Source: Ensifer adhaerens (GTDB lineage: Bacteria > Pseudomonadota > Alphaproteobacteria > Rhizobiales > Rhizobiaceae). From it: DNA of 64,000 nt. Where the stretch lies: assembly GCF_002007205.1 (NCBI RefSeq), contig NZ_LAZS01000006.1, forward strand, positions 372,001 to 436,000, written 5' to 3'. The notes under the pieces were generated by a model that did no database searches, had not been told where the DNA came from, and saw only the letters and a program-made list of their open reading frames with translations. The translations under genes were made by a program, and so were the position numbers. Shown one piece after another: positions 51,233-60,100 of this stretch. How positions within the stretch are numbered: the stretch's first letter is position 1; each line of letters starts with the position of its first letter.

Positions 51233-52264
51233 ATGGCGGTCAATCTCAAGCAACTTGCGGAACTGCTCGGCCTGTCGCAGACGACGGTCAGCCGGGCGCT
51301 GAATGGTTTTCCGGAGGTCAATGCCGAGACCCGCCAACGTGTGTTGCAGGCCGTGCGCGAGACCGGCTACAGGCCGAACCGCGCCGCCCAGCGGCTTGCC
51401 ACCGGCAAGGCCTATTCGATCGGCATGGTCATGCCGATCGCACCCGGCATCGATTCCGACGTGCATTTCGGCGAGTTTCTCGCCGGTCTTGCCGAGGAGG
51501 CGGTCAAGCACGACTTCCACTTCGTGCTCAATCCGAGTGCGCCGGAGGACGAGGAGGTGACGTTCCGGCGGCTTGCGGCCAGCGGCAATGTCGACGCCCT
51601 GTTCCTGGCCTACATGCGCGCCAACGATCCACGCATCGCCATGTTGAAATCGCTGTCGATACCCTTCGTCGTGCACGGCCGGTCAATCGGCGAAAGCCGC
51701 GACTACCCGTTCCTCGACATCGACAATACGAGCGCCTTCTACGATGCGACACGGCTGCTCATCCAACTCGGACACCAGCGCATCGCACTGATCAACGGGC
51801 CGGAATATCTGGCTTTTTCCATTCGCCGAAAGAAGGGCATGCTGCGCGCGCTCGCCGAGCACGGGCTTTCGCTCGACGAGGCGCTTGTCCAGCACTCGCT
51901 GATGACAGACGAACACGGCTACCGCAGCATGCAGCCCTTCCTGCAGCATGCGAACCCACCGACGGCGGTGCTCTGTTCAAGTACGGTGCTGGCCCTTGGC
52001 GCGGTCAGGGCGATCAACCAGGCAGGATTGAAGATCGGCGACGATATTTCGCTGATCGCCCACGACGACGTGCTGCCGATGCTGAAGCCCGAAAATTTCA
52101 GCGTGCCGTTGACGACGACGCGCTCGTCGCTCCGGGCCGCCGGCGCCCGGATCGCCACCCGGCTGATCGGCGGCATCCTGAAACGGGGCGACTATCCCGA
52201 ACAGGAACTCTGGCGTGCCGAACTGATCGTGCGTGCCTCGACCGGACCCGCCCCACAAAAATGA
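51233..52264 (+). CDS. aglR: LacI-family regulator AglR
   Basis: A 343-residue LacI-type repressor. The N-terminal helix-turn-helix is clear (NLKQLAELLGLSQTTVSRAL, then NGFPEV), followed by the hinge and a periplasmic-binding-like effector domain. The ATG at 51233 follows GGAGG and matches the usual LacI start; a frame that opens at 51011 runs through the intergenic region and was rejected. It is divergent from aglE and should repress aglEFGAK until an alpha-glucoside (or derivative) is bound. Confidence 0.92.
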   Translation: MAVNLKQLAELLGLSQTTVSRALNGFPEVNAETRQRVLQAVRETGYRPNRAAQRLATGKAYSIGMVMPIAPGIDSDVHFGEFLAGLAEEAVKHDFHFVLNPSAPEDEEVTFRRLAASGNVDALFLAYMRANDPRIAMLKSLSIPFVVHGRSIGESRDYPFLDIDNTSAFYDATRLLIQLGHQRIALINGPEYLAFSIRRKKGMLRALAEHGLSLDEALVQHSLMTDEHGYRSMQPFLQHANPPTAVLCSSTVLALGAVRAINQAGLKIGDDISLIAHDDVLPMLKPENFSVPLTTTRSSLRAAGARIATRLIGGILKRGDYPEQELWRAELIVRASTGPAPQK

Positions 52265-52288
52265 AAACGCGCCGCAATTGCGACGCGT
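52258..52288 (-). terminator. Rho-independent terminator of folD
   Basis: On the minus strand a 22-base hairpin (ACGCG ... CGCGT with CGCAATTGCG inside, 52267-52288) is followed by TTTTCATTTTTG. It lies 24 bases past the folD stop and overlaps the aglR stop codon region. Confidence 0.7.
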
Positions 52289-52312
52289 CTCCTCATTCCA
52301 CTTGAACGGAAA

Positions 52313-53212
52313 TCAGAAGCGCGGCGGTTTGCGGCCGGCCTTGCGATGAGCGGCAATCACCGTGTTCGCCATCAGCATGGCAATCGTCATCGGGCCGACG
52401 CCCCCCGGCACCGGGGTGATGACGCCTGCAACCGCGGCGGCCTCGGCAAAGGCGACGTCGCCGACCAGCTTCGTCTTGCCCTCGCCCTTTTCCGGCGCCG
52501 GCACCCGGTTGATGCCGACGTCGATGACCGTCGCACCGGGCTTCACCCAGTCCGCCTTCACCATCTCGGGGCGGCCGACGGCGGCAACCAGGATATCGGC
52601 GTTGCGGCAGACGGCGGCCAGATCCTTGGTGCGCGAATGCGCCGTCGTCACCGTCGCGTTGGCCGCCAGCAGCAGCGCCGACATCGGCTTGCCGAAAAGG
52701 TTCGAGCGGCCGATAACGACGGCGCTCAGCCCAGAAAGATCGTCGCCGTGGGTCTGGCGCACGAAGACCATGGCGCCCGCCGGCGTGCAGGAGACGAGAC
52801 CGCCTTCGAGATCGCCGGTCGCAAGCTTGCCGGCATTGACGACATGCAGGCCGTCGACGTCCTTTTCCGGCAGAATCGACTGGATGATCGGCTCGGAGTT
52901 CAGATGCTTCGGCAGCGGCAGCTGCACGAGGATGCCGTGAATGGAGGGATCAGCGTTGAGCTTTGCGACGAGGGCTGCGAGCTCTTCCTGGGTGGTTGCC
53001 TCGGCCAAGGTGTGCTGGACCGACAGGAAGCCGCACTCCTTGGCCATCTTGCTCTTGGAGGAAACATAAGCGTGGCTTGCCGGATCGTCGCCGACGATCA
53101 CGACGGCGAGACCTGCGCGAACGCCGGCGTCCGTCTCGAGCGCACGGGTCGCGGCCTTCACGGTCTCGATCACCGAAGCAGCGACTTGTCTGCCATCAAT
53201 CACAGTCGTCAC
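52313..53212 (-). CDS. folD: Bifunctional methylenetetrahydrofolate dehydrogenase/cyclohydrolase
   Basis: A 299-residue FolD. It interconverts methylene-, methenyl- and formyl-tetrahydrofolate using NADP(+). The catalytic Tyr49-x3-Lys53 ([14 protein letters not shown]) and the signatures QLPLPKH and [15 protein letters not shown] are present. It is transcribed alone, convergent with aglR. Rhizobia may carry more than one folD; this one is the classical type. Confidence 0.95.
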   Translation of the reverse strand: MTTVIDGRQVAASVIETVKAATRALETDAGVRAGLAVVIVGDDPASHAYVSSKSKMAKECGFLSVQHTLAEATTQEELAALVAKLNADPSIHGILVQLPLPKHLNSEPIIQSILPEKDVDGLHVVNAGKLATGDLEGGLVSCTPAGAMVFVRQTHGDDLSGLSAVVIGRSNLFGKPMSALLLAANATVTTAHSRTKDLAAVCRNADILVAAVGRPEMVKADWVKPGATVIDVGINRVPAPEKGEGKTKLVGDVAFAEAAAVAGVITPVPGGVGPMTIAMLMANTVIAAHRKAGRKPPRF

Positions 53213-53447
53213 GGCATATTCCTCCTGGCTTCCTGTTCACGCGGCACACTCTAGTTCGCCTCAGAAAAGGCGATGGCCTCAACGCGCCCTATGCTGTCCC
53301 AAACGCATAAATGCAAGAGGCGGCGGCGAGGTTGGCAGCCGTTTCGAGTGCCCCGACGATATTTCCTCTCAAGACTGAGAGGTGAACGTGGTTTCGCCGA
53401 AAGCCCTGAGATGCAAGCCGAGCATGCCCCTCCGCCTTCGGGTCGGA

Positions 53448-55463
53448 TCAACGATGCGCGAGCTTCTGGCGGGAATAGTGCTCGACCCGGGATCTGAGCG
53501 CGCGCAGGCCTTCCTGGACCTTGGCGATGTCGGCGTCTTCCTCGTCTGCGGCCGGTGGCACCTGTCGTACCACCACGGGGCCTGTCGTTGCGCTCCGGCG
53601 CGCGACGGCATAGGCGGCGTTCAGCGATTGCGCATGGTGCGCGGCGGGGCTGAACGGCGGTGGCAGATCGAGGCTGGCCGAAGCTGGGTCGGGCTGCGCT
53701 TGCTTGCGCGGCGCGAGCTCGGGACCGCCATCGGGTTCCGGCGGCTCGGGCGCTTGGTCGTCGTCAGACTTGCTGGCTGCGGGGAACAATCCGTTCAAGC
53801 TGCGATAGATGCCGAGCAGAACGCCGAGACCGAGGCCGGCAAAGAATCCCGCCATCGTTGCAGCAATGACGATGATCTTGCGGGCAGGCCCCTTTGCCTG
53901 CAGCGCCGGCTCGGCCTTGGAGATCACCCGGATGTTCCTCGCGGTCAGCTTTTCCTCTTCGCGCGTTTCGCCAGCGCGCTTGAGGAAGGATTCGTAGATT
54001 TCGCGGGTTGCCGCCGCTTTCCGCTGCAGCTCGCGCAGTTCGACAAACTCGGCGGAGGAATCGATCTGCCGGGCCTTCTGCACCGCAAGCTGCTGCAACA
54101 GATCCTGTTCCGTCCTCTGGGCTCGGTCGAGCTCGGTCCCGGTCGCCGCCGCGACACGGCGCAACTCGTTGGCGATCTCGGAGCGCGACGCCTCGAGCGC
54201 CTGTTGAACGGCGATGTGTTGCGGGTGGCGCGGTCCGAGGCTCGCGTCGAGGGCGCTCAGCTGCGCCCGGGTCGCAGCATATTGCTTGCGCAGCTCGGAG
54301 AGCGCCAGCGAGTTGATTTCCTCCGGATAGGCGCCCGTCAGCACATCGTTGAGCTGCACCTTGCCGGAGGCTTCTGCCTTGGCTTTCGCTTCGGCGATGC
54401 GATTGCGCGCCGCAGCGACCTGGTCGCTGAGGCTCAAAAGCTGCTTGTCGGCGATCAATTCACCGCCGGCACCGACAATATCGTTGCTCGCCTTGTAATC
54501 TTCGACGGATTTTTCGGCCGCGTCGAGCTCGGCCTTCAGTTCCTTGATACGCGCGTCGAGCGCAACCGTCGTCTTCTGGAAGAAGCCGGATTGCGCGGCC
54601 GCTTCCTCGCCTAGGAACGTCTCCACCAGCCGGTTGGCGATCAGCGCCGACTTTTCGGGATCCCTGGTCTTCGCCTCAACGGTGACGATGAAAGTTTTCG
54701 GATCGCGCCAGACCTGAATGGCTTCGCTCAAGGTTTTCAGGACGCGCGCGGACGCATCGCCACCGGTCGCCTTGCCGGCGAACTCCGCGTCGCTTCCCAG
54801 GTCCAGACTGGCTGCAACCCTTTCCATGACCGTTCGCGAACGCAGCACTTCGAGCTGGCTGTCGAGCAGAGCGAGAATGCCTTCGGTTGCGAGCGATTGC
54901 TTCGACAGGTCGGAGTCCGTCAGCCGTACCTCGCGCGGATCGACATAGAGCTTGCTCTCGGACACGAAGACGCTCGGCGTCGACAGCGCCAGCAAAACGC
55001 CGCCGACGGCGCCGAGCGCCGTGGTCGCGAACATGAGCTTGCGAAGCTGCCAGACCGCGCGCAGCACGGTCTTGACATCCACGAGCGGGCGGTCGCCGGC
55101 GGCTTGCCCGTCCGCGGTCACAGTCGGCGCAGCACCGTCACGCGGACTATCGGCCAGCCAGCGCGCAAATTTGCCACGCATGCCGCCGTGTTCCGATTGG
55201 CGGCCTGCAGCAGGAGCCTTGCCTTTCGGCCGCGCTGTTTCACCAGGTGTTTTCTGCCCCTTCGAGGGGCCTTCGCCACGCGTCGCTGCGCGATCGGCTG
55301 TGTCTGCGGAGCCGGACAGTCGATCGAGCAAGGACGAGCCCGAACTCGACGGGTCGGTGGCGCGCCTGTCTCGCGCACGCGCCGGATCGCGCGCGTCGTC
55401 GGCTGCAAAATCGAGCAACGATGCACGCGGAACCGGGCGTTTCTCGTCGTCGATGTTGAACAT
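53448..55463 (-). CDS. Wzz/GumC-type polysaccharide co-polymerase without tyrosine kinase
   Basis: A 671-residue polysaccharide chain-length determinant. Residues 1-~130 are a low-complexity cytoplasmic tail, TM1 lies at ~143-162, and a long periplasmic coiled-coil region follows. The family motif is near VFVSESKLYVDPREV. TM2 is at ~530-552 and a ~113-residue Pro/Ala-rich C-terminal tail ends in a basic helix. No Walker A/B or Tyr cluster of a BY-kinase is found, so it belongs to the kinase-less class. It is divergent from the flippase gene (267 bases). It is the only chain-length-type gene in the local cluster; its polymerase must be elsewhere or unusual. Confidence 0.82.
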   Translation of the reverse strand: MFNIDDEKRPVPRASLLDFAADDARDPARARDRRATDPSSSGSSLLDRLSGSADTADRAATRGEGPSKGQKTPGETARPKGKAPAAGRQSEHGGMRGKFARWLADSPRDGAAPTVTADGQAAGDRPLVDVKTVLRAVWQLRKLMFATTALGAVGGVLLALSTPSVFVSESKLYVDPREVRLTDSDLSKQSLATEGILALLDSQLEVLRSRTVMERVAASLDLGSDAEFAGKATGGDASARVLKTLSEAIQVWRDPKTFIVTVEAKTRDPEKSALIANRLVETFLGEEAAAQSGFFQKTTVALDARIKELKAELDAAEKSVEDYKASNDIVGAGGELIADKQLLSLSDQVAAARNRIAEAKAKAEASGKVQLNDVLTGAYPEEINSLALSELRKQYAATRAQLSALDASLGPRHPQHIAVQQALEASRSEIANELRRVAAATGTELDRAQRTEQDLLQQLAVQKARQIDSSAEFVELRELQRKAAATREIYESFLKRAGETREEEKLTARNIRVISKAEPALQAKGPARKIIVIAATMAGFFAGLGLGVLLGIYRSLNGLFPAASKSDDDQAPEPPEPDGGPELAPRKQAQPDPASASLDLPPPFSPAAHHAQSLNAAYAVARRSATTGPVVVRQVPPAADEEDADIAKVQEGLRALRSRVEHYSRQKLAHR

Positions 55464-55730
55464 GACTGATCCCGCGGCTGCCGAAACGGCGAATTCCGAA
55501 TAGTGAAGCCAACCTAAGGAAACATGGAAAACAAATCGTTAATTTCGGCAGGAAGTGAAGGCGCGACCGGCGTGATCTCACGCCTTATTAAGCTTTCCCG
55601 CCTATGACGGAAGGACGAGCGCAATTCCAGGCGAGCGCTTTGCGAGCCCTGCCCTTGGAACTGTGAGATATCAAGGAGATAGAGCGTTTCCGTCGTAACG
55701 AAGAGGCGACGCGCTACTGGGATTTCGGCC

Positions 55731-56996
55731 GTGCCCCATCGCATCAAAGCGCTTTATCTCCGCCACCGGGCGCTCATCCACGCTTACCTCTCGATGACCG
55801 GAGGCTCGGCGGGCCGGCTCGTGCTGTCGCTCGTCTATTTCATCGCCGTTGCCAACACGCTCGCCATCGCCGATTTCGGACTGTTCGCAACGGCATCCGC
55901 TGCCGGCATCATGATATCGCGCGTGCTTGCCTTCGGCTTCATGTCCCCGCTCTACCGGGTAGCGACCGTGAAACCGCTGCTGGTCGGCACCTATAGCGCC
56001 GGCTTCCTGGTCGGCGCGGTACTTTCGCTGCCGCTGATCGCGATCATCTGCACGATCACCTTCCTCGCCCTCTTTTCCCGCGACATGGCGGCAGGCACTT
56101 TTGCAGCCTTCATGCTGGCCGAAATCCTCTGCTGGCGCGGGCTGGAGACGGCCGTCATCGTGCTGAACGGCCTCGGTCGCTTCGGGCGCGGGGCCTTGCT
56201 CGTGGTGATCGGAACGGCGATCCGCACCGGCGCTGCCCTCCTCCTTGTTCTTCTCCCATGGAATACGCTCGAGGCCTGGTCCTATCTCTACCTGGTTGCG
56301 AATGCGCTCAGCCTCGCGGTCGCACTCCTCTGGTTCTATCCGCGCGTCCACCTGCGCTGGCAGCCCCGTCTCTATTTCAGGCGCTGGGCGGATTCCGTGT
56401 CGGTGGCCGGAGCCGAGGTGCTCTTCTACATCCAGTCGGAGTTCGACAAGATCGCCGTGCTTGCGATCGGGGGTCCGGCCGTTTCCGGCCTCTATGCCAT
56501 CCTGATGCGGCTCGCAGACCTGACGGCGCTGCCCGTGCGGTCCTTCAACACCCTGCTCGTCCAGCGCATCATGCGAACACCCGACGCGATTGCTCGCTGG
56601 CGTGTCCGGCTGTCGATCGAACTCCTGGTGGCGCTTGCCTCCTTCGCAGCCATCGCGGCCATGGCATTCTATCTGTGGGTCTTTCCCAACGGCCTCGGCC
56701 GCAATGTTTCGGCGGCCGCGCCGATCGTCGCGATGATCCTGCTCGTGCCCTCGTTCCGCAACCTGATCGAGTATCATTCCGAACTGCTCTACGCGACCGG
56801 CCGCACGGTGCGGCGCATGCTCAACCTCCTGATTGCCGGCATCGTCAAGGTGGGGCTGCTGGTGCTGTTGTTGCAGACGACGACCGATGTTTCGACCTGG
56901 GCGCCGGCGCTCAACGGGATCTTCCTGGTCCTCTACGCGCTCTCGTTCGGGCTGACTTACACGGCGCTCAGGAAGCCGACCGACCGCGTCATCTGA
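55731..56996 (+). CDS. Wzx-like polysaccharide flippase
   Basis: A 421-residue polytopic membrane protein with about eleven to twelve membrane segments, of the oligosaccharide flippase (MATE/Wzx-like) fold. The N-terminal YLSMTGGSAGRLVLSLVYFI and the LADFGLF-like ALAIADFGLFATAS stretch are typical. It should move undecaprenyl-linked repeat units across the inner membrane. The start is a GTG with GGGA upstream. It converges with the DUF6492-type gene after 15 bases and is divergent from the co-polymerase. Confidence 0.78.
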   Translation: MPHRIKALYLRHRALIHAYLSMTGGSAGRLVLSLVYFIAVANTLAIADFGLFATASAAGIMISRVLAFGFMSPLYRVATVKPLLVGTYSAGFLVGAVLSLPLIAIICTITFLALFSRDMAAGTFAAFMLAEILCWRGLETAVIVLNGLGRFGRGALLVVIGTAIRTGAALLLVLLPWNTLEAWSYLYLVANALSLAVALLWFYPRVHLRWQPRLYFRRWADSVSVAGAEVLFYIQSEFDKIAVLAIGGPAVSGLYAILMRLADLTALPVRSFNTLLVQRIMRTPDAIARWRVRLSIELLVALASFAAIAAMAFYLWVFPNGLGRNVSAAAPIVAMILLVPSFRNLIEYHSELLYATGRTVRRMLNLLIAGIVKVGLLVLLLQTTTDVSTWAPALNGIFLVLYALSFGLTYTALRKPTDRVI

Positions 56997-57011
56997 AGGA
57001 GAACGCGTGTC

Positions 57012-57905
57012 TCAGGCCGCAAGCTCGAACACCACCTGGCGGATATCGTTGAGGTCGTGGCCGACGAAGGACTGTACCCCGATGCCGATCTGGTGGGGCG
57101 CCATATCCTTCAGGAACGCCCTGAGCCCGGAGAGATCCTGTCGGTAGCTGTCTTCGAACCAGAGCACATGGCAGAGCGCGGCATCGGAGGGAACGTGCCC
57201 TTCCCCGCCCAGCACCTCGTCGACGAAGCGACCGTAGATCGTGCATTCGGAAAAGGCGCGCGTACGGGTGACGGCCCTCACCCAGTTCCGGCCGTGAAGC
57301 GCCTCGATGTGCTCGAGCAGCTTGCGGCAGGTATCGGTGCGCCAGGCGATCAGCGTATTGATATAGTCGTTGGCCGGTAGCGCGTAAGGCCCGATCCCGA
57401 GCAGCCGGTCGGAATGGGCGAGCCATTCGAGATGGTTGGAGCGCATATGCGTATCGATCGCTCCGTCCTTGCGGTAGAGCGTCAGCCGTTCTCCCTGCCA
57501 GAGGCTGGCGGGATCGAAAGCGCGCAGGAAGACGACATCGGAATCGACGGCAAACATCGCCGCCTCTTCGATGTGGCGCGCCAGAGCCAGGCGGCGAAGC
57601 TGCTGGGCATGCCAGCCACGCAGCGGCAGGCCGAAGGGGCTGAGCCACAGTTTCCGGCGGCCGCCCGACAACGGATCGGTAACCGGATGTAGCCACCACG
57701 GCAGGAGATCGCGTTCGCTGATCACCTGGCGCCTCGAGCCTTCCAGCTGCCGGAAGAGCTTAACGTCACATTCGGCGACCAGCAGATAGTGCCGCCAGTC
57801 GCCCTGAAGCTTGCGGTCCATGCTTTCGCACATCAGCCGGCAGCGTTCGAAGTCGTTCGAATAAGACGCTGTGACAACGGCTGTGCGCATGGTCTGACCG
57901 TTCAC
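57012..57905 (-). CDS. DUF6492-like putative glycosyltransferase
   Basis: About 297 residues beginning VNGQTMRTAVVTASYSNDFE. A DxD-type metal motif (FAVDSDVVFLRAFD) and the LARH...AQQLRRL helix suggest a GT-A fold, and the overall sequence resembles the DUF6492 family I recall from rhizobia. The GTG at 57905 overlaps the preceding stop (GTGA), a sign of coupled translation; the ATG at 57890 is an alternative. It is the third gene of the leftward GT4-CpsF-DUF6492 run. Donor sugar unknown. Confidence 0.65.
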   Translation of the reverse strand: MNGQTMRTAVVTASYSNDFERCRLMCESMDRKLQGDWRHYLLVAECDVKLFRQLEGSRRQVISERDLLPWWLHPVTDPLSGGRRKLWLSPFGLPLRGWHAQQLRRLALARHIEEAAMFAVDSDVVFLRAFDPASLWQGERLTLYRKDGAIDTHMRSNHLEWLAHSDRLLGIGPYALPANDYINTLIAWRTDTCRKLLEHIEALHGRNWVRAVTRTRAFSECTIYGRFVDEVLGGEGHVPSDAALCHVLWFEDSYRQDLSGLRAFLKDMAPHQIGIGVQSFVGHDLNDIRQVVFELAA

Positions 57906-58717
57906 GATGTTCCCGTCCGAAGGCTGGCGTCGGCGACGCTTTCCCGCGCCCGCCCCGACAGCTTGTGCCAGAGGACGTGAAACAGGAAAAGCGGGTTTCC
58001 GAGGACATAGCGACGCCACATCCGCTTCGGCTCGACCGCCAGGCGAAAGAACCATTCCAGCCGCATCCGGCGCAAGAACTTCGGCGCCCGCGGAAACGCC
58101 TCCGCGACGAAGTCGAAGAGCGCGCCGACAGTAATGACCAACCGGGCGTCCTGGGGCCCCACATGCGCATCGACCCATTTCTCCTGGCCGGGGCTTCCCA
58201 TCGCCACCAGCAGAATATCGGCGTTCAGCGCTCGGACATCGGAAAGCACTTGCTCGGAGCGGTCACGATCGAAGAACCCGTCCGAAACGGGGATGAATTC
58301 GTGCCACGGTGCGTGCCGGCGAAAATTCTCGGCCGCGCGCGCCAGCACCTTTGCCTGGGCGCCGATCATCGCGACGCGTAGCGGCCGCTCGATGAAGGTC
58401 AGCAGCGCCGGCACGAAATCCGTGCCGTTGAGATTGGCGGGGAACATGCTGCCGTAAGAAAGATAGGAAGCGATATCGACGCCGTGACCGTCGGGAAAGA
58501 CAACCTGGCGGCTTAGGACCTCGCGGTACTCACCGTCGCGCATCATCAGGTTGGCATTGTTGGCATTGAGGAATGCCAGGATCGTCTGCCCGCCCGGCCG
58601 CGATAGTGCGTCGGCTACAAAGGCAAAGGCGCTCTCCCAGTCGAAATCGACCACCGGCATGCCCAGTACAAGGCGCCTGGAAGTGGCCGCGTTCGCGCCG
58701 GCGGTCGACTTGGTCAC
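57902..58717 (-). CDS. WecG/TagA/CpsF-family glycosyltransferase
   Basis: A 271-residue GT26-family enzyme. It has the family motifs FLNANNANLMMRDGEYR, VFPDGHGVDI, VAMGSPGQEKW and RLEWFFRLAVEPKRMWRRYV. These enzymes add a sugar (ManNAc/ManNAcA in known cases) to a lipid-linked acceptor early in repeat-unit assembly, and in this cluster it could be close to the initiating step. It overlaps both neighbours by four bases (ATGA/GTGA), so all three are translated together. Confidence 0.85.
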   Translation of the reverse strand: MTKSTAGANAATSRRLVLGMPVVDFDWESAFAFVADALSRPGGQTILAFLNANNANLMMRDGEYREVLSRQVVFPDGHGVDIASYLSYGSMFPANLNGTDFVPALLTFIERPLRVAMIGAQAKVLARAAENFRRHAPWHEFIPVSDGFFDRDRSEQVLSDVRALNADILLVAMGSPGQEKWVDAHVGPQDARLVITVGALFDFVAEAFPRAPKFLRRMRLEWFFRLAVEPKRMWRRYVLGNPLFLFHVLWHKLSGRARESVADASLRTGTS

Positions 58718-59961
58718 GACCGTCCCCCGTCATGGATCTTCAGTTCGGGCGGAACCGACGCTGTCTCGGCTGCCGCGCTGGGGCCAAAGCCGGCCAGCAC
58801 ATTGCGCATGACCCGCATCAGCCTCGCCTTTTGGGCACGATGGAAGACCGAACCGTCGAGACGCTGGCGGTCACCGCCCCGCACCTGGGCAACCTTGTCG
58901 ACCAGCAGGCGCGCGAACTCCGCCGGATCTTCGGCCGCGGCGCAATTCTCAGGAAGCGCCTCGATGCCGCGCAACGAGGCCTGTGTCGCCACCGATGGCA
59001 TGCCGAGCTCGAAGGTCTCGATGCTCTTCAACTGCACGCCCGTGCCGCCACGGCTGACGAGCGGTATGACGGCGCTTTCGGTGACGAAGGCGCGGGCGTC
59101 CGGGACCCGCCCGACGAAACGAATGCCGGGATGGGAAACTGCAGGCATGCCGTCCATCTGACCGGCAATGGCGATCGAAAGGTCCTGGGGCAGATGCGGC
59201 ACGACTTCGGCGAGAAACCAGTCGAGGCCCAATCGGTTCGGCCGCCAGCTCCAGGTCCCGATCAGGCCGAGATCCTGTCGGAGGGCCGGCTCGTCGATCG
59301 GCGCTCCAGCCGCCTCCCAGCCGGTCACCAGCGGCAGCACGAAAGCCCGATCGCTGACGGCGCGGCCGAAGCCGAAGCGATCGGCTTCCGCAAATGTCCA
59401 GACGGCTACCGCATTCTGCGCCAGCTTCTGTTCGTAGCGCTCGAGATATTGCGCTTCGCGCCGAAACAGAAAGCGTTCGACCGTACCGGCTGCGCGCTCG
59501 GCACTCTCGAAGGCAGAATCCGCCTCGACATTGTGGGCGACATAGATCGACGGATAGGGCCGGAAGACTTGCTGGAAAGCGGCCGGCAATTGCACCGAAT
59601 TGAGCACGAGGCCGTCAAACGGAGCGAGGCTCTCGAGGAGAGACTGGATCCGGCTTGCCGGCACCACGAGCATCTTGCCCGACGAAACCGTCGTCCGGTT
59701 GAGGAAAGCCGTCGCAAGCCAGCTCAATTTTTGGAGTGTTCCCACCTTGGCGTTGGTGACCTCGAGTTCGCCGAGGAGATGCATTTCGCAATCGGGCGCG
59801 GGTACGCGTCCCGGCTGAAGAAAGCCGATAACGCTGACCCGGTGACCGAGCGCGCGCAGACCGTCGAGCACAGCCCGGTTGGCGATGTCGAAACCGGACG
59901 CCGGATTGGCGACAGGAACGAGCGAGGAGACCAGGACCAGATGCATTTTGCCACGCGTCAT
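58714..59961 (-). CDS. GT4-type glycosyltransferase
   Basis: A 415-residue GT-B-fold glycosyltransferase. The N-terminal half carries YVAHNVEADSAF, where such proteins bind the acceptor. The C-terminal half has the donor site pattern IRFVGRVPDARAF and GTGVQLKSIETFELGMPSVA with its conserved Glu. It heads the leftward GT4-CpsF-DUF6492 operon and is divergent from the GT2 gene (139 bases). Sugar specificity cannot be read from sequence. Confidence 0.82.
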   Translation of the reverse strand: MTRGKMHLVLVSSLVPVANPASGFDIANRAVLDGLRALGHRVSVIGFLQPGRVPAPDCEMHLLGELEVTNAKVGTLQKLSWLATAFLNRTTVSSGKMLVVPASRIQSLLESLAPFDGLVLNSVQLPAAFQQVFRPYPSIYVAHNVEADSAFESAERAAGTVERFLFRREAQYLERYEQKLAQNAVAVWTFAEADRFGFGRAVSDRAFVLPLVTGWEAAGAPIDEPALRQDLGLIGTWSWRPNRLGLDWFLAEVVPHLPQDLSIAIAGQMDGMPAVSHPGIRFVGRVPDARAFVTESAVIPLVSRGGTGVQLKSIETFELGMPSVATQASLRGIEALPENCAAAEDPAEFARLLVDKVAQVRGGDRQRLDGSVFHRAQKARLMRVMRNVLAGFGPSAAAETASVPPELKIHDGGRS

Positions 59962-60100
59962 GAATGGAACTGGGCCCTCTTTAACAGCATGGGGTGAAGG
60001 AGCGCTTAAAGACCCCTTTTAAAAACTGCCGCCAGGGTTCAGCATCTGTTTAGGAAGATTTGCTGTATTGCGCTACAATTTTGCTCTTACAGGTTTCGCC

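Noticed and set aside
53365-53382. Hairpin CCTCTCA-AGAC-TGAGAGG after the co-polymerase gene
   Set aside because: The stem is seven bases, with no T-run on either strand; not enough to call a terminator.
55745-55754. AAAGCGCTTT core inside the flippase gene
   Set aside because: Same core as the AglR sites but without the flanking symmetry, and it lies inside coding sequence; probably chance.
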